A stretch of DNA of 64,000 nucleotides from Flavobacterium sp. SUN052 (GTDB taxonomy: Bacteria; Bacteroidota; Bacteroidia; Flavobacteriales; Flavobacteriaceae), in NCBI RefSeq assembly GCF_028867935.1, contig NZ_JAPQNS010000008.1, forward strand, positions 1 to 64,000. The letters run 5' to 3'. Position numbers and translations under genes: made by a program. Below the pieces are notes generated by a model. The model worked only from the letters and a program-made list of their open reading frames with translations, was not told the DNA's origin and did no database searches. Numbering within the stretch: the stretch's first letter is position 1; each line of letters opens with the position of its first letter. Positions 16,186 through 25,296 of this stretch are shown in pieces.

Positions 16186-16234
16186 TGACGCTTGGTATAA
16201 ATACGTCTTTTTTTGTTGTAAAAAGAAGACGACT

Positions 16235-17443
16235 ATGAGCAAACATCATCAAATTCTCATCATCGGTGGCGGAAATGCCGGGATTTCACTAGCCGCCCAG
16301 TTAATGCGAAAGCAGCCTGGGTTAGACATTGCCATAATCGACCCTGCTGAGCACCATTACTATCAACCCGCCTGGACGTTGGTCGGGGGTGGTGCGTTTA
16401 ACATTCAGAATACCGAACGCGATGAAGCGTCCGTAATTCCAAAAAACGTTACCTGGATCAAAGAGGCTGCCGACACGTTTGAGCCGGAAAATAACACAGT
16501 TAAAACGGCGGGTGGGAACTCCTTTACCTACGATTATCTGGTGGCGTGTCCGGGTATTCAACTGGATTGGGATAAGGTCGCTGGTCTGAAAGAAACACTG
16601 GGCAAAAACGGGGTGTGCAGCAACTACCGATTCGATCAGGCACCCTATACATTCGAGTGTATCAAAAACCTCAAACCCGGCAAGACCGCCCTCTTTACTA
16701 ACCCGGCTACACCCGTTAAGTGCGGTGGGGCTCCCCAAAAAATCATGTATCTGGCCGCTGACTACTGGCGCAAGCATGGTCTTTTGAAGGACATCACTAT
16801 CAATTACACAGCCGCTGGTGGGATTATTTTTGGGGTGCAGAAATATGCCGATGAACTGCTCAAAGTGGTAAAAGGATACGGAATTAATTTACAGTTCAAA
16901 CACAACCTGATTGCTATCGATGGACAGCGCAAAGAGGCAACTTTTGCCGTAACCGATGCTGAGGGCAACGTCACCAACGTGGTCAAAAAATTCGATATGA
17001 TCCACGTAACCCCTCCGCAGTCGGCACCCGATTTTATCAAGAAAAGCCCACTGGCCATGGAAGGCAATCCGCTGGGGTGGATCGATGTAGATAAACACAC
17101 ACTCCGGCACACTAGATACGCCAACGTATTCGGGATTGGTGACGCCACCAACACCCCGAATGCCAAGACCGGGGCCGCCATCCGAAAGCAGGTTCCCGTG
17201 CTCGTGGAGGTGTTACTGGCCGACATTGCTCATGCTCAGACAACGGCTACATACGACGGGTACGGCTCCTGTCCCTTAGTCGTAGGGTACGGCAAACTGA
17301 TTCTGGCCGAGTTTGATTACGAGAATAAACCGGTCGAAACGTTTCCCTTCAACCAGGCTAAGCCCAGTTGGTTGATGTACCAGCTCAAACGGCGCTTGTT
17401 ACCCTGGCTTTACTGGAACCGAATCATGAAGGGTACTCCTTAA
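16235..17443 (+). CDS. sqr: Sulfide:quinone oxidoreductase, type II (SQOR-like)
   Basis: A 402-residue FAD enzyme that oxidises sulfide and passes electrons to quinone at the membrane. The N-terminal dinucleotide-binding motif is IIGGGNAG (9-16). Two redox cysteines match those of human mitochondrial SQOR: C163 in TPVKCGGAPQKIMYL and a second in YGSCPLVVGYGKLILAEFDY near residue 350. The C-terminus has an amphipathic, basic and aromatic stretch (YQLKRRLLPWLYW) suited to membrane docking. This groups it with type II enzymes that use a small-molecule sulfur acceptor such as glutathione, sulfite or CoA persulfides in homologues. It is a single-gene unit behind operator 8, convergent with the DUF202 gene. 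Confidence 0.92.
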   Translation: MSKHHQILIIGGGNAGISLAAQLMRKQPGLDIAIIDPAEHHYYQPAWTLVGGGAFNIQNTERDEASVIPKNVTWIKEAADTFEPENNTVKTAGGNSFTYDYLVACPGIQLDWDKVAGLKETLGKNGVCSNYRFDQAPYTFECIKNLKPGKTALFTNPATPVKCGGAPQKIMYLAADYWRKHGLLKDITINYTAAGGIIFGVQKYADELLKVVKGYGINLQFKHNLIAIDGQRKEATFAVTDAEGNVTNVVKKFDMIHVTPPQSAPDFIKKSPLAMEGNPLGWIDVDKHTLRHTRYANVFGIGDATNTPNAKTGAAIRKQVPVLVEVLLADIAHAQTTATYDGYGSCPLVVGYGKLILAEFDYENKPVETFPFNQAKPSWLMYQLKRRLLPWLYWNRIMKGTP

Positions 17444-17463
17444 ACCAAGTTCAACAGGCATGC

Positions 17464-17772
17464 TCACGTATCGGTTTCCAACTCACGAAGCAACCCATTC
17501 TGGCTATACTCGGCCAACAGTCTTTGCTGCTGTCTGAACCGGATGATACCGAAAATGAGTACCAGCATTCCAATTGGAATAAACGCCATAAAAAGGAGTC
17601 GTTCTACGGGTGAATCCAGGTATTTACTGAATCCAGTACCGCTAACGATCATTGCCAGTGCAGTTCGGACATAGGCCAGTAGAGTACGTTCGTTGGCTAA
17701 CCGATTTCGCTCGGCAGCCAGACGTTCCGTTAGCGTGAAGGATATTTTTCCAGACGGATTCGGTTGCTCCAT
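17464..17772 (-). CDS. DUF202 (YidH-like) membrane protein
   Basis: A 102-residue protein with a polar N-terminus, then RLAAERNRLANERTLLAYVR, the (L/F)A-ER-xL-ANERT-LA-xxRT signature of DUF202, and two transmembrane helices (about 40-58 and 62-82). Function is unknown; the family is widespread in inner membranes. It converges on the SQR gene with a 20-base gap. No CRP-type operator precedes it at 17773-17995, so it is probably not part of the sulfur regulon. Confidence 0.85.
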   Translation of the reverse strand: MEQPNPSGKISFTLTERLAAERNRLANERTLLAYVRTALAMIVSGTGFSKYLDSPVERLLFMAFIPIGMLVLIFGIIRFRQQQRLLAEYSQNGLLRELETDT

Positions 17773-17995
17773 AGTGAATAAAATTCAATTAGTATGATCC
17801 GGTAGTATGTCGAACCCAGACGAATTCGGTCATACCAATTACTACAATGGTGTGGGTGAGATAAAGCATTGTAGTAGTATTAACTAACTGTGGAGGGGTT
17901 TGCTTATCACGTCAATGGTGTGGATGGTCGTGTGCTTTCTGGTTAGAAGCTCTGTAGATTGCCCCGATATATTAGCACAATGGTATAAAGTAGCT

Positions 17996-18577
17996 TTATT
18001 CTTTCTCGTCCCGTCGCCCGTGACAATAGCGATAGGCATTAGCCAGCCCGTAAGAACCATGCGCATCGGTGCTAAGCAAATGCCGGTTTCGCATCTGATC
18101 GAGTAGCGTTAGCATGCATCTATCCTGGGCAAATACACGTTGGCAGGTCCGTTTGTCTACGTCATAAATGGTGCTATCAGGAGCCAGACTGAAGTAATAA
18201 TTCTCCCATCGGGTATCACCTACCCACTCTTCATTCCGATAGATCATTAATGGTCCCTGTTCTACTACTTCATACGTATCATGGGCATAGAGACGGTAGG
18301 CTGATCCATGGTCAGTTCGGTAGCCCCACACCGAATCAGCCGGCAAATAACGCCGGTGACCTTGCCCATCGACCACCAATACCTGTTGGGCGTGGGGTTT
18401 CTCCCGAATGACTTTGACCCATGCGTTGCCCGGTGCTTTTCCTAACGCGTTTGATGAGGTTAGTACTTGAAATGCAGTTCGGTTACAACCGGTCAGTATC
18501 GTCAAGGCTAGCAGATAACACAAACCAACGTGAGTTTTTTGTCTACTGAACTGCATGACAGCGAATACCGAATCCAT
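17996..18577 (-). CDS. Unknown lipoprotein at the end of the RND efflux operon
   Basis: Up to 193 residues. A better start is probably Met8 (18556), which gives MQFSRQKTHVGLCYLLALTI followed by LTGC, a clean lipobox. The mature part contains LPADSVWGYRTDHGSAYRLY and later a Cys-containing acidic and basic region. I do not recognise a family; the sequence suggests a conserved Bacteroidota surface or periplasmic lipoprotein. The upstream ATG starts 2 bases after the membrane-fusion-protein stop, so it is probably cotranscribed with the efflux system. Confidence 0.6.
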   Translation of the reverse strand: MDSVFAVMQFSRQKTHVGLCYLLALTILTGCNRTAFQVLTSSNALGKAPGNAWVKVIREKPHAQQVLVVDGQGHRRYLPADSVWGYRTDHGSAYRLYAHDTYEVVEQGPLMIYRNEEWVGDTRWENYYFSLAPDSTIYDVDKRTCQRVFAQDRCMLTLLDQMRNRHLLSTDAHGSYGLANAYRYCHGRRDEKE

Positions 18578-18579
18578 CG

Positions 18580-19698
18580 TTAGCGTAGGGCAATGCCTTC
18601 TTTAATGTCGTCGCGGGCGTTGACAACAATCTGGTCGTCAGGCCGTAAATCGCCGAAGACTTCCGTCATGCTACCCGCTTTCTGACCTTTTCGCACGGGG
18701 ACATACTGCGCCCGGCCATTGGCCACCCGGATCACATACTGCTGCTCGGTGGAGGTGACAACTGCTGTGGTTGGTACGGCCAGTGCGCCCGGCGTGCCCG
18801 TAGTGGGCATGATGATCTCGGCAAACATACCAGGGCGCAGGGTACGGTCGGGATTAGGTACGTCTATCTCGACGGTTTCGGAGCGGAATTGCTGATTCAT
18901 ACTACCCGACCGCCGACTGATTTTGCCTGTGAATGTTCGGCTCGGCATGGCATTGACCGTAAACCGGACTGCACTGCCTTCGCGTAAGCCAACACTGTAG
19001 GTTTCGGGAACGTCGGCCACCAGACGCAGGCGATTTTGCTGTTGCAGCACCAGCATCGGCCCCTCCTGTTTCGCGCCTGAACCCACCAGTGCCCCCGGAT
19101 GCACGTTCCTTTCCGTGATGACGCCGTCGAAAGGCGCGCGGACGGTGAGGTAATCGCGGAGTTTGGTCAGGGCACGGTAATTGGCCTGTTCGCCTAGTAC
19201 CGATGCGCTGTCGGACCGCAACCGGGCCTGAGCCGTTTCCAGGTCCAGCGCTGATACCGAGCCAGGGATTTTGTTGCTGGCCCGCAGCCGCCGGTAATGG
19301 TCGCGGCTGGCCGTGAGCATGGCCTCCGCTTTGAGCGTGTTGGAGCGGGCCGCCACCAGCCGTTCCTCGGTTTCAGGCGCATCCAAAATCATCAGCACTT
19401 GCCCCCGTCGAACCGCTGTGCCCCGGTCTACCAGTACCCGCTCCACAAAGCCGTTGGCGCGGGGGTAAATGCTTACTTCCTGATAGGCCCGAAATTCGCC
19501 CGGCAACTGCACTGACTCATTGACCCGCTGCCGTGATACGGTGCCAAGCTGGTAGGTCGGGGTCGACGCAACGGCCTGACTGGTAGCCTTTTTGGGTTTG
19601 TCCGATGATTCTGACGACCGGGACGCCGGACCGTAACAGTTTTGTAGCAACATGCCCAGTCCCAGCAGGGCCAGTACGCTAGATCCGGTGATTTTCAT
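18580..19698 (-). CDS. RND efflux periplasmic adaptor (membrane fusion protein, HlyD/AcrA family)
   Basis: A 372-residue lipoprotein adaptor: signal with lipobox LLQNC at about residue 20, a barrel-sandwich/lipoyl half-motif [20 protein letters not shown], an alpha-helical hairpin (about 115-170), the second lipoyl half around [18 protein letters not shown], a beta-barrel and a C-terminal domain. It links the inner-membrane pump to TolC. ATG 19698 is chosen from the lipoprotein signal; it overlaps the pump stop by 20 bases. Pump, adaptor and TolC are all present in one minus-strand operon. Substrate is not predictable. Confidence 0.9.
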   Translation of the reverse strand: MKITGSSVLALLGLGMLLQNCYGPASRSSESSDKPKKATSQAVASTPTYQLGTVSRQRVNESVQLPGEFRAYQEVSIYPRANGFVERVLVDRGTAVRRGQVLMILDAPETEERLVAARSNTLKAEAMLTASRDHYRRLRASNKIPGSVSALDLETAQARLRSDSASVLGEQANYRALTKLRDYLTVRAPFDGVITERNVHPGALVGSGAKQEGPMLVLQQQNRLRLVADVPETYSVGLREGSAVRFTVNAMPSRTFTGKISRRSGSMNQQFRSETVEIDVPNPDRTLRPGMFAEIIMPTTGTPGALAVPTTAVVTSTEQQYVIRVANGRAQYVPVRKGQKAGSMTEVFGDLRPDDQIVVNARDDIKEGIALR

Positions 19699-22600
19699 AG
19701 GCTTCAGTTTGAGCTTGTTCTTTATGGAATTGATCGGCGGTGTCGTCGGCCATCTGCACGGCGTAGGCCGTTTCAGTGGGTAACAGCGACGGGTTGTTGA
19801 AGGGAGTACGGCGTTGCAGCCAGACATACATCTGCGGCACGATGTAAAGTGCGGCCAGGGTAGAGGCAATCAGACCGCCAATCACGGCCCGGCCCAGGGG
19901 AGCCACCTGCTCACCTGCTTCACCCGTGCCCAGGGCCATCGGCACCATGCCTGCTATCATGGCGAAACTGGTCATCAGCACGGGCCGCAACCGAACCCCC
20001 ACGCTATCAATAGCCGCCCGGCGCGCGTCGCGGTATTCCCAGCGGAGCCGCTCAGCGTTGGTGACTATCAGGATGGCGTTGGCGACCGAAATGCCCACCG
20101 ACATAATGATGCCCATGTACGATTGCAGGTTCAGTGTGCTGCCCGTCAACAGCAGCAACCCGATGGCGCCCACAATCACGGCAGGAACGGTGGACAGGAC
20201 CACGAACGAAAGCTTAAAGGACTGGTAGTTAGCCGCCAGTAACAGAAAAATAACCAGTACGGCAATGCCAAGCCCCGTCTGCAAACTGTCCAGCGTTTCG
20301 GTGAGCAACGACGACATACCTTTAATCTGTGTCACCAGTCCCTTTGGCGGATCGCCGAGGCCAGTGATGGTTTGCTCTACCGCCCGTGTTGCCGTACCGA
20401 GGTCGCGCCCGTGAATGTTGGCCGACACGGTGACGAACCGGCGTGGCCCCGTCCGGTCATATTCGCCGGGCAGTGTATCGACCGAGAACGTGGCTACGTC
20501 GCTCAGCACGGGGCGCGCCTGCCCGGCCACCAGCGGCACCTCGCCCAACTGGGTCATGTCGCTCATGGCGAATTCGGGAATCTGCACCTGCACCTGATAC
20601 GTATAGGCTGATTTGGCGTCGAGCCACTGGTTTTTCTCCGTGAAGCGGCTCGACGAGGTAGAGGCCGTGATGGAGCGGGCGGCCTGTTGCAGACTCAGCC
20701 CCATCATGGCTAATTTCTGCCGGTCTAAGTTGATGTTGATAACCGGAAATTTCAGCGGCTGCACAATGCGCACATCGCGCAGATAGCCTACTTCCGACAG
20801 GCCCGCTACTACCCGACGGGCGTAGGTTTCGATCTGTTTCATATCGCGCCCGGCCACCTGCACCTCAATCGGCGTGGCGGCTCCCCCGCTCATGAGTTTT
20901 TCGGTGAGGTCAGCGGGTTCAAACGAGACAATCAGGTCGGGTAACCGCTCGGTCACGGCGTCGCGGATACGTTGTTTCACCGCCTGCATATTGGCGTGGT
21001 AGTCTTTGTTGAGGGCTACCTTCACCACCGCATCGTTGGGGCCGGTAGTGCTGACATACAGGTTGGTAATGGCGTAGTTGGTCGGTACCACACCCACGTA
21101 TGCCGACGAGACGGCGAGGTTGTTGTCGGTCACTTCGTCTACCAGCGCAAGCAGTTGTTTGACCCGCTCTTCGGTGCGTTCGAGCCGGGTGCCATCGGGT
21201 GTTTTCATCCGAATTACCAGTTGCCCGCCGTTGAGTTGGGGCAACATATCCTTCCCGATAAATACGAATCCTAGTCCGGCCAGCACGAGTACGCCCACTA
21301 AATACAGCCCGATAATCAACCGGTTACGCCGGAGCAATCCCTCAGTCTGATGCACAAACCTGTTCCGTATCCGGTCGAAGAAGCTGGGTTTTGTGATAGT
21401 CTGCTCCGGCTTATCCGACTCGTTTAATTCGTGAACAACCCCGTTAGAGCCTTGGTGGGCGAGTCCGTTCTGGCCATTGTGAGCCACCCCGCTGGCACGA
21501 ACGGATATTACGTCTTGCGAATGGGTCTTGCTGTGCGGGTGGCTCTTCAACAGCCAGTTGGCCAGCACTGGCACCAGACTCTGAGCCAGAAAATACGACA
21601 CCGTCATGGCAAAACCGATGGACAGCGACAGCGGCAAAAACATGGCGCGGGGTACGCCTGACATAATGAACGAGGGGGCAAACACGGCCAGAATACAGAG
21701 CAAAATCAGCAGCAATGGGAGGGCTACTTCCTTACAGGCATCATAAATGGCCTGTTGCTTAGTTTTGCCCATCTCCAGGTGCTGGTGGATGTTTTCGATC
21801 GTTACCGTTGCCTGGTCAACCAGAATACCAATGGATAGGGCCAGCCCCGACAGCGTCATGATGTTGACCGTTTGCCCGGCCAGTCCCAGCAGCAGCACGG
21901 CTGCCACCACCGACACAGGAATGGTGATAATCACAATGAGTGAACTCCGCCAGTCGCCCAGGAACAGTAACACCATCAGACCGGTTAAAATGGCTCCCAA
22001 CCCTCCCTCAAACAGCAGACTTTCGACCGCATTAATCACAAACACCGACTGGTCGAACTCGTAACTGACCTCGATATCGTCGGGCAGCAGGCTCCGCATT
22101 TCGGGCAGTTTGGCTTTCAGGCGCGTCACCACGTCCCAGGTGGAGGCATCGGCGGTTTTGACGACGGGGATGTACGACGACCGATTGCCGTTGACCAGCG
22201 CATAGCCTGCCGTGACGTCGGAGGCATCCTGCACGGTGGCCACATCACGCAGAAATACACTGCGGTGCCCTGCGGTCACGATGGGCATCTTCCCAAAATC
22301 CTCCACGTTCTCTTCCAGCGAGTTGAGCGTGGTGATATACGTTGAATTACCGATGCGGATATTGCCCGACGGAGTCATGGCGTTATTGGCCGCCAATGCC
22401 TCCACCACTTCATCGGGCGAGATATTCAGGCTCCTTATTTTCTGCGGGTTCAGGTTAATCACCACCGTGCGGGCGTTGGTACCGATGGGGGGCGGGGCGG
22501 TCAGGCCCGGTATGGTCGAGAACAGAGGCCGGATACGGGTAGAGGCCATCTCGTGGATCTCTCTCAGCGGGCGGGTTTTGCTCGAAAATACCAGATCGCC

Positions 22601-23014
22601 AATTGGCACCGACGAGGCATCGTAGCGTACTACCTGTGGAGGCAAGGCTCCGGGCGGAAAAAATTTCATGGCCCGGTTCACCTGAATGGCGACTTCGGCC
22701 GATGCCTGGGCCATGTCGGTGCCTTCGTAAAACGCCAATTTCACGATGGTTAGCCCCTGCACACTTTTACTCTGGATTTCTTTGATCCCGCCCACGTACA
22801 GAAACTGATCCTGCATCCGGGTGGCAAAAAAGCCTTCCATCTGGCCGGGTGACATCCCGCCGTAGGGTTCGATTACGTAAATCGTGGGGGAGTTCAGGCG
22901 CGGAAAAATATCGATGGGAACCCGCAGGGCGGCCATCACCGAGAAGACGACCAGCCCGGCCACCACCACCATCACCGCAATCGGGCGTTGTAAAGACGTT
23001 GAGAGTAAAGACAT
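19679..23014 (-). CDS. RND-family efflux pump permease
   Basis: A 1111-residue AcrB/CusA-type proton-driven exporter with twelve transmembrane helices in two repeats and two large periplasmic loops. The N-terminus MSLLSTSLQRPIAVMVVVAG and the TM4 motif GILVDQATVTIENIHQHLEM are family-typical. At the proton-relay pair the first Asp is kept and the second position is Gln, as in a Bacteroidota subgroup of the HAE family. The cytoplasmic loop between the halves (about residues 500-560) holds a low-complexity insert with alternating NG and AH/VH pairs. It starts 38 bases after the TolC gene and overlaps the adaptor gene. Confidence 0.93.
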   Translation of the reverse strand: MSLLSTSLQRPIAVMVVVAGLVVFSVMAALRVPIDIFPRLNSPTIYVIEPYGGMSPGQMEGFFATRMQDQFLYVGGIKEIQSKSVQGLTIVKLAFYEGTDMAQASAEVAIQVNRAMKFFPPGALPPQVVRYDASSVPIGDLVFSSKTRPLREIHEMASTRIRPLFSTIPGLTAPPPIGTNARTVVINLNPQKIRSLNISPDEVVEALAANNAMTPSGNIRIGNSTYITTLNSLEENVEDFGKMPIVTAGHRSVFLRDVATVQDASDVTAGYALVNGNRSSYIPVVKTADASTWDVVTRLKAKLPEMRSLLPDDIEVSYEFDQSVFVINAVESLLFEGGLGAILTGLMVLLFLGDWRSSLIVIITIPVSVVAAVLLLGLAGQTVNIMTLSGLALSIGILVDQATVTIENIHQHLEMGKTKQQAIYDACKEVALPLLLILLCILAVFAPSFIMSGVPRAMFLPLSLSIGFAMTVSYFLAQSLVPVLANWLLKSHPHSKTHSQDVISVRASGVAHNGQNGLAHQGSNGVVHELNESDKPEQTITKPSFFDRIRNRFVHQTEGLLRRNRLIIGLYLVGVLVLAGLGFVFIGKDMLPQLNGGQLVIRMKTPDGTRLERTEERVKQLLALVDEVTDNNLAVSSAYVGVVPTNYAITNLYVSTTGPNDAVVKVALNKDYHANMQAVKQRIRDAVTERLPDLIVSFEPADLTEKLMSGGAATPIEVQVAGRDMKQIETYARRVVAGLSEVGYLRDVRIVQPLKFPVININLDRQKLAMMGLSLQQAARSITASTSSSRFTEKNQWLDAKSAYTYQVQVQIPEFAMSDMTQLGEVPLVAGQARPVLSDVATFSVDTLPGEYDRTGPRRFVTVSANIHGRDLGTATRAVEQTITGLGDPPKGLVTQIKGMSSLLTETLDSLQTGLGIAVLVIFLLLAANYQSFKLSFVVLSTVPAVIVGAIGLLLLTGSTLNLQSYMGIIMSVGISVANAILIVTNAERLRWEYRDARRAAIDSVGVRLRPVLMTSFAMIAGMVPMALGTGEAGEQVAPLGRAVIGGLIASTLAALYIVPQMYVWLQRRTPFNNPSLLPTETAYAVQMADDTADQFHKEQAQTEAYENHRI

Positions 23015-23052
23015 AATGCCGTTGATTTTGCCTCTTGGGAGAGGAGTTGGGT

Positions 23053-24441
23053 TTAGCGTCGGAATAGGGTGTAGAACTCCTCGAAGTTGTTGGTGGCGTA
23101 GGCCCGCTGCAGCCGTAGCCGGGCCGCCCGGTTTTGGGCCTCCACGTAGTCTTTTTCCACCGACGAAAGCAGTTGCAGAGCATCCGTTAGTCCCAGAATC
23201 GTTTCCAGCCCATTGTTGTACAAGGACAGTCGCTGGTTGTAGACATCGTTGGCCGAGCGCAGGGCCATTGGAAGTTCGGTCAGTTTCAGCCTCACTACGG
23301 CCAGCAACGAATCGGCGGTAGTGAAGGCATTCTGGAGTTGCACCCGCTCCACCGACAATTGGTTGGCGGCTTCCTGCACCCGAAACTGCTGAAGCTGGGT
23401 GCGGGAATTGGCCCGGCGCAAATCGGTCAGGTTGATGGTAGCGGCTACGCCCAGCAAAAAATTGGTTCGGCTATAAACCAACCCTGATTCCAATGGTCCG
23501 AAGTTGTTCTCCACATCAAGGCTGGTACCCCGCGCCCAGGCTGCGGTCAGCAGGGATATACGGGGAAGCGCGGCTTTTCGAATCAGGTCAATTTCGGCGG
23601 TTTGCCGGGTGACGAGCTGGTTCTGGAAACGGAGCAGGGGATGCAATTCGGTGGTTTGCTCAGGGGTTGGCAGGGTCATCAGCGATGCTACCCGAAACGT
23701 GGTATCCACCTGAAGAGAGGCAACTGGTCGGCCGGTGAGGGTGGCCAGTTGAATAGTAGCCTCCTGGTAGTCTTCCAGCACGGTCCAGTACGCCAGTTTT
23801 GCTTTTGAAAAAGCAACGGTTGCCAGTGAGGAGTCTAAACCGGGCTTAATACCGTTTCGAACCAGGTTGCCAATAATCTGGCGCACGGTATCGACACGGG
23901 CGAGGTTGCGCTGCTCAATGGCCAGGGATTGCCGAAGCCGGATGAGCTCCAGGTAGGTATTGATAACCGCCTGCCGAAGCCCAAACTGTTCGCGTTCCAG
24001 GGACGCTTCTCCCACCGCAATATCAGCGCGGCCGAGTTTATCCTCGGCCGCAAACCGCCCAAAATTATACACTTCCCAATCCAGGCTGGCCAGCGCAATA
24101 TTACCCGAGGCAAGATCCATACGGTTCTGGGAGCGTCGTCCGCCCGAGGTAGGTACGATGAGGCCAAGGGAGAAATACGATCCCGAAAGGCCATTGGCCG
24201 TACCTACGTTGATCTGATCGTGGAGCCGGACATTGGGAAGCCGGTTATCGCGGATGACGCGTTGGTTCGCCCGAACCGCATCGAGCGCGGAGCGTTGAGC
24301 AGCCAGCGTCGGGTACTGAGCAAAGGTGGCTTCCAGCGCGCCTTCCAGGGTTAGCACCTGGGCCCAGGCGGGTAACCCCATCCCAAACAATACGAGGCTG
24401 AGAACGATTAATCGACAAAGTGGTTGCTTCGGTTTGGTCAT
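23053..24441 (-). CDS. TolC-family outer-membrane efflux protein
   Basis: A 462-residue protein from ATG 24441 with a signal peptide (about 1-28, ending LPAWAQ) and two OEP repeats rich in long amphipathic helices (for example LDAVRANQRVIRDNRLPNVR). It is the first gene of the minus-strand efflux operon and provides the outer-membrane channel for the RND pump downstream. A longer start at 24474 adds 11 residues with two cysteines and weakens the signal peptide. The gene is divergent from the response-regulator gene at 24619, and the 177 bases between them must hold both promoters. Confidence 0.9.
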   Translation of the reverse strand: MTKPKQPLCRLIVLSLVLFGMGLPAWAQVLTLEGALEATFAQYPTLAAQRSALDAVRANQRVIRDNRLPNVRLHDQINVGTANGLSGSYFSLGLIVPTSGGRRSQNRMDLASGNIALASLDWEVYNFGRFAAEDKLGRADIAVGEASLEREQFGLRQAVINTYLELIRLRQSLAIEQRNLARVDTVRQIIGNLVRNGIKPGLDSSLATVAFSKAKLAYWTVLEDYQEATIQLATLTGRPVASLQVDTTFRVASLMTLPTPEQTTELHPLLRFQNQLVTRQTAEIDLIRKAALPRISLLTAAWARGTSLDVENNFGPLESGLVYSRTNFLLGVAATINLTDLRRANSRTQLQQFRVQEAANQLSVERVQLQNAFTTADSLLAVVRLKLTELPMALRSANDVYNQRLSLYNNGLETILGLTDALQLLSSVEKDYVEAQNRAARLRLQRAYATNNFEEFYTLFRR

Positions 24442-24618
24442 ACCGCAAAAACAGGTTGAGTCATGAATATCCATAGCGGGCTGAATCGTTACTCAAAGCA
24501 ACCACCTGACTCATTAGAGACTTCTGAGAGAGTTATTACAATCTAATTAGAGTGAGCAGACGGGCGTAATGGAGCCAGTTCTTCTGCCGAACTTTCGGTC
24601 CAATTGCACAAAGCCGTT

Positions 24619-25296
24619 ATGAACGTACTCGTAGTTGAAGATGATGCTGAGTTGAACCAGTTCATCCAAAAAGGGTTACAGTCGGAAGGAATCGGTGTTT
24701 CGGTGGCTTACGACGGGGTTATAGGCCGCTCGCTGATCAACGAGCGACAGTTCGATGTAGTCGTGCTCGACGTGAACATGCCAGGCATGAATGGGTATGA
24801 TCTGTGCCGGTTCGTGAAACAGAACTGGCCGGCCATTCCGGTCATTATGCTCACTGCCCTAGGTAGTCTGGACAATAAAGTGATGGGGTTCGAGTCGGGA
24901 GCCGACGATTATCTGGCCAAGCCGTTTGCGTTCAAAGAACTGGTGTTTCGGCTAAAAGCGCTGGCCCGTCGTCATCCCTCGCGGGCACCCCTGCCCAAAC
25001 AGCTTGATCTGCTCGATCTGGTGGTCGACACCGAGTCGCATCAGGTGTGGCGGGCAGGGCAGCGCGTTACCCTGACGGCCCGTGAATATGCCCTGCTCGA
25101 ATACCTGCTGGTGAAACAGGGGAAAGTGGTGAGCCGTGTCGAACTGCTGGAAAACGTCTGGGATGTTCATTTCAATACCAATACCAACGTGGTGGATGTG
25201 TACATTAATTACCTGCGCCGAAAAATAGACCACGTCGAGCCGAAACTGTTGCAAACCGTCTTTGGGGTGGGCTACATCCTGCGGGCCGAACCATGA
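24619..25296 (+). CDS. OmpR/PhoB-family response regulator
   Basis: A 225-residue regulator: receiver domain (about 1-118) with the acidic pair VVEDDAEL, phospho-acceptor Asp in VVLDVNMPGMNG and Lys in YLAKPFAF, then a winged-helix DNA-binding domain ending RKIDHVEPKLLQTVFGVGYI. ATG 24619 gives MNVLVVEDDAEL; an upstream TTG at 24604 is in frame but unnecessary. It overlaps the kinase gene by ATGA and is divergent from the efflux operon, which it may control, as is common for such pairs. Confidence 0.92.
   Translation: MNVLVVEDDAELNQFIQKGLQSEGIGVSVAYDGVIGRSLINERQFDVVVLDVNMPGMNGYDLCRFVKQNWPAIPVIMLTALGSLDNKVMGFESGADDYLAKPFAFKELVFRLKALARRHPSRAPLPKQLDLLDLVVDTESHQVWRAGQRVTLTAREYALLEYLLVKQGKVVSRVELLENVWDVHFNTNTNVVDVYINYLRRKIDHVEPKLLQTVFGVGYILRAEP

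Noticed and set aside
16172..16234. An upstream GTG start for SQR at 16172 adding 21 residues
   Set aside because: The GTG is the first half-site of operator 8 and the added residues (VINVTDAWYKYVFFCCKKKTT) precede the normal flavoprotein N-terminus; ATG 16235 fits better.
17773..17995. Possible small gene or operator between the DUF202 and lipoprotein genes
   Set aside because: Only short open frames without family features, and no palindrome of the regulon type.
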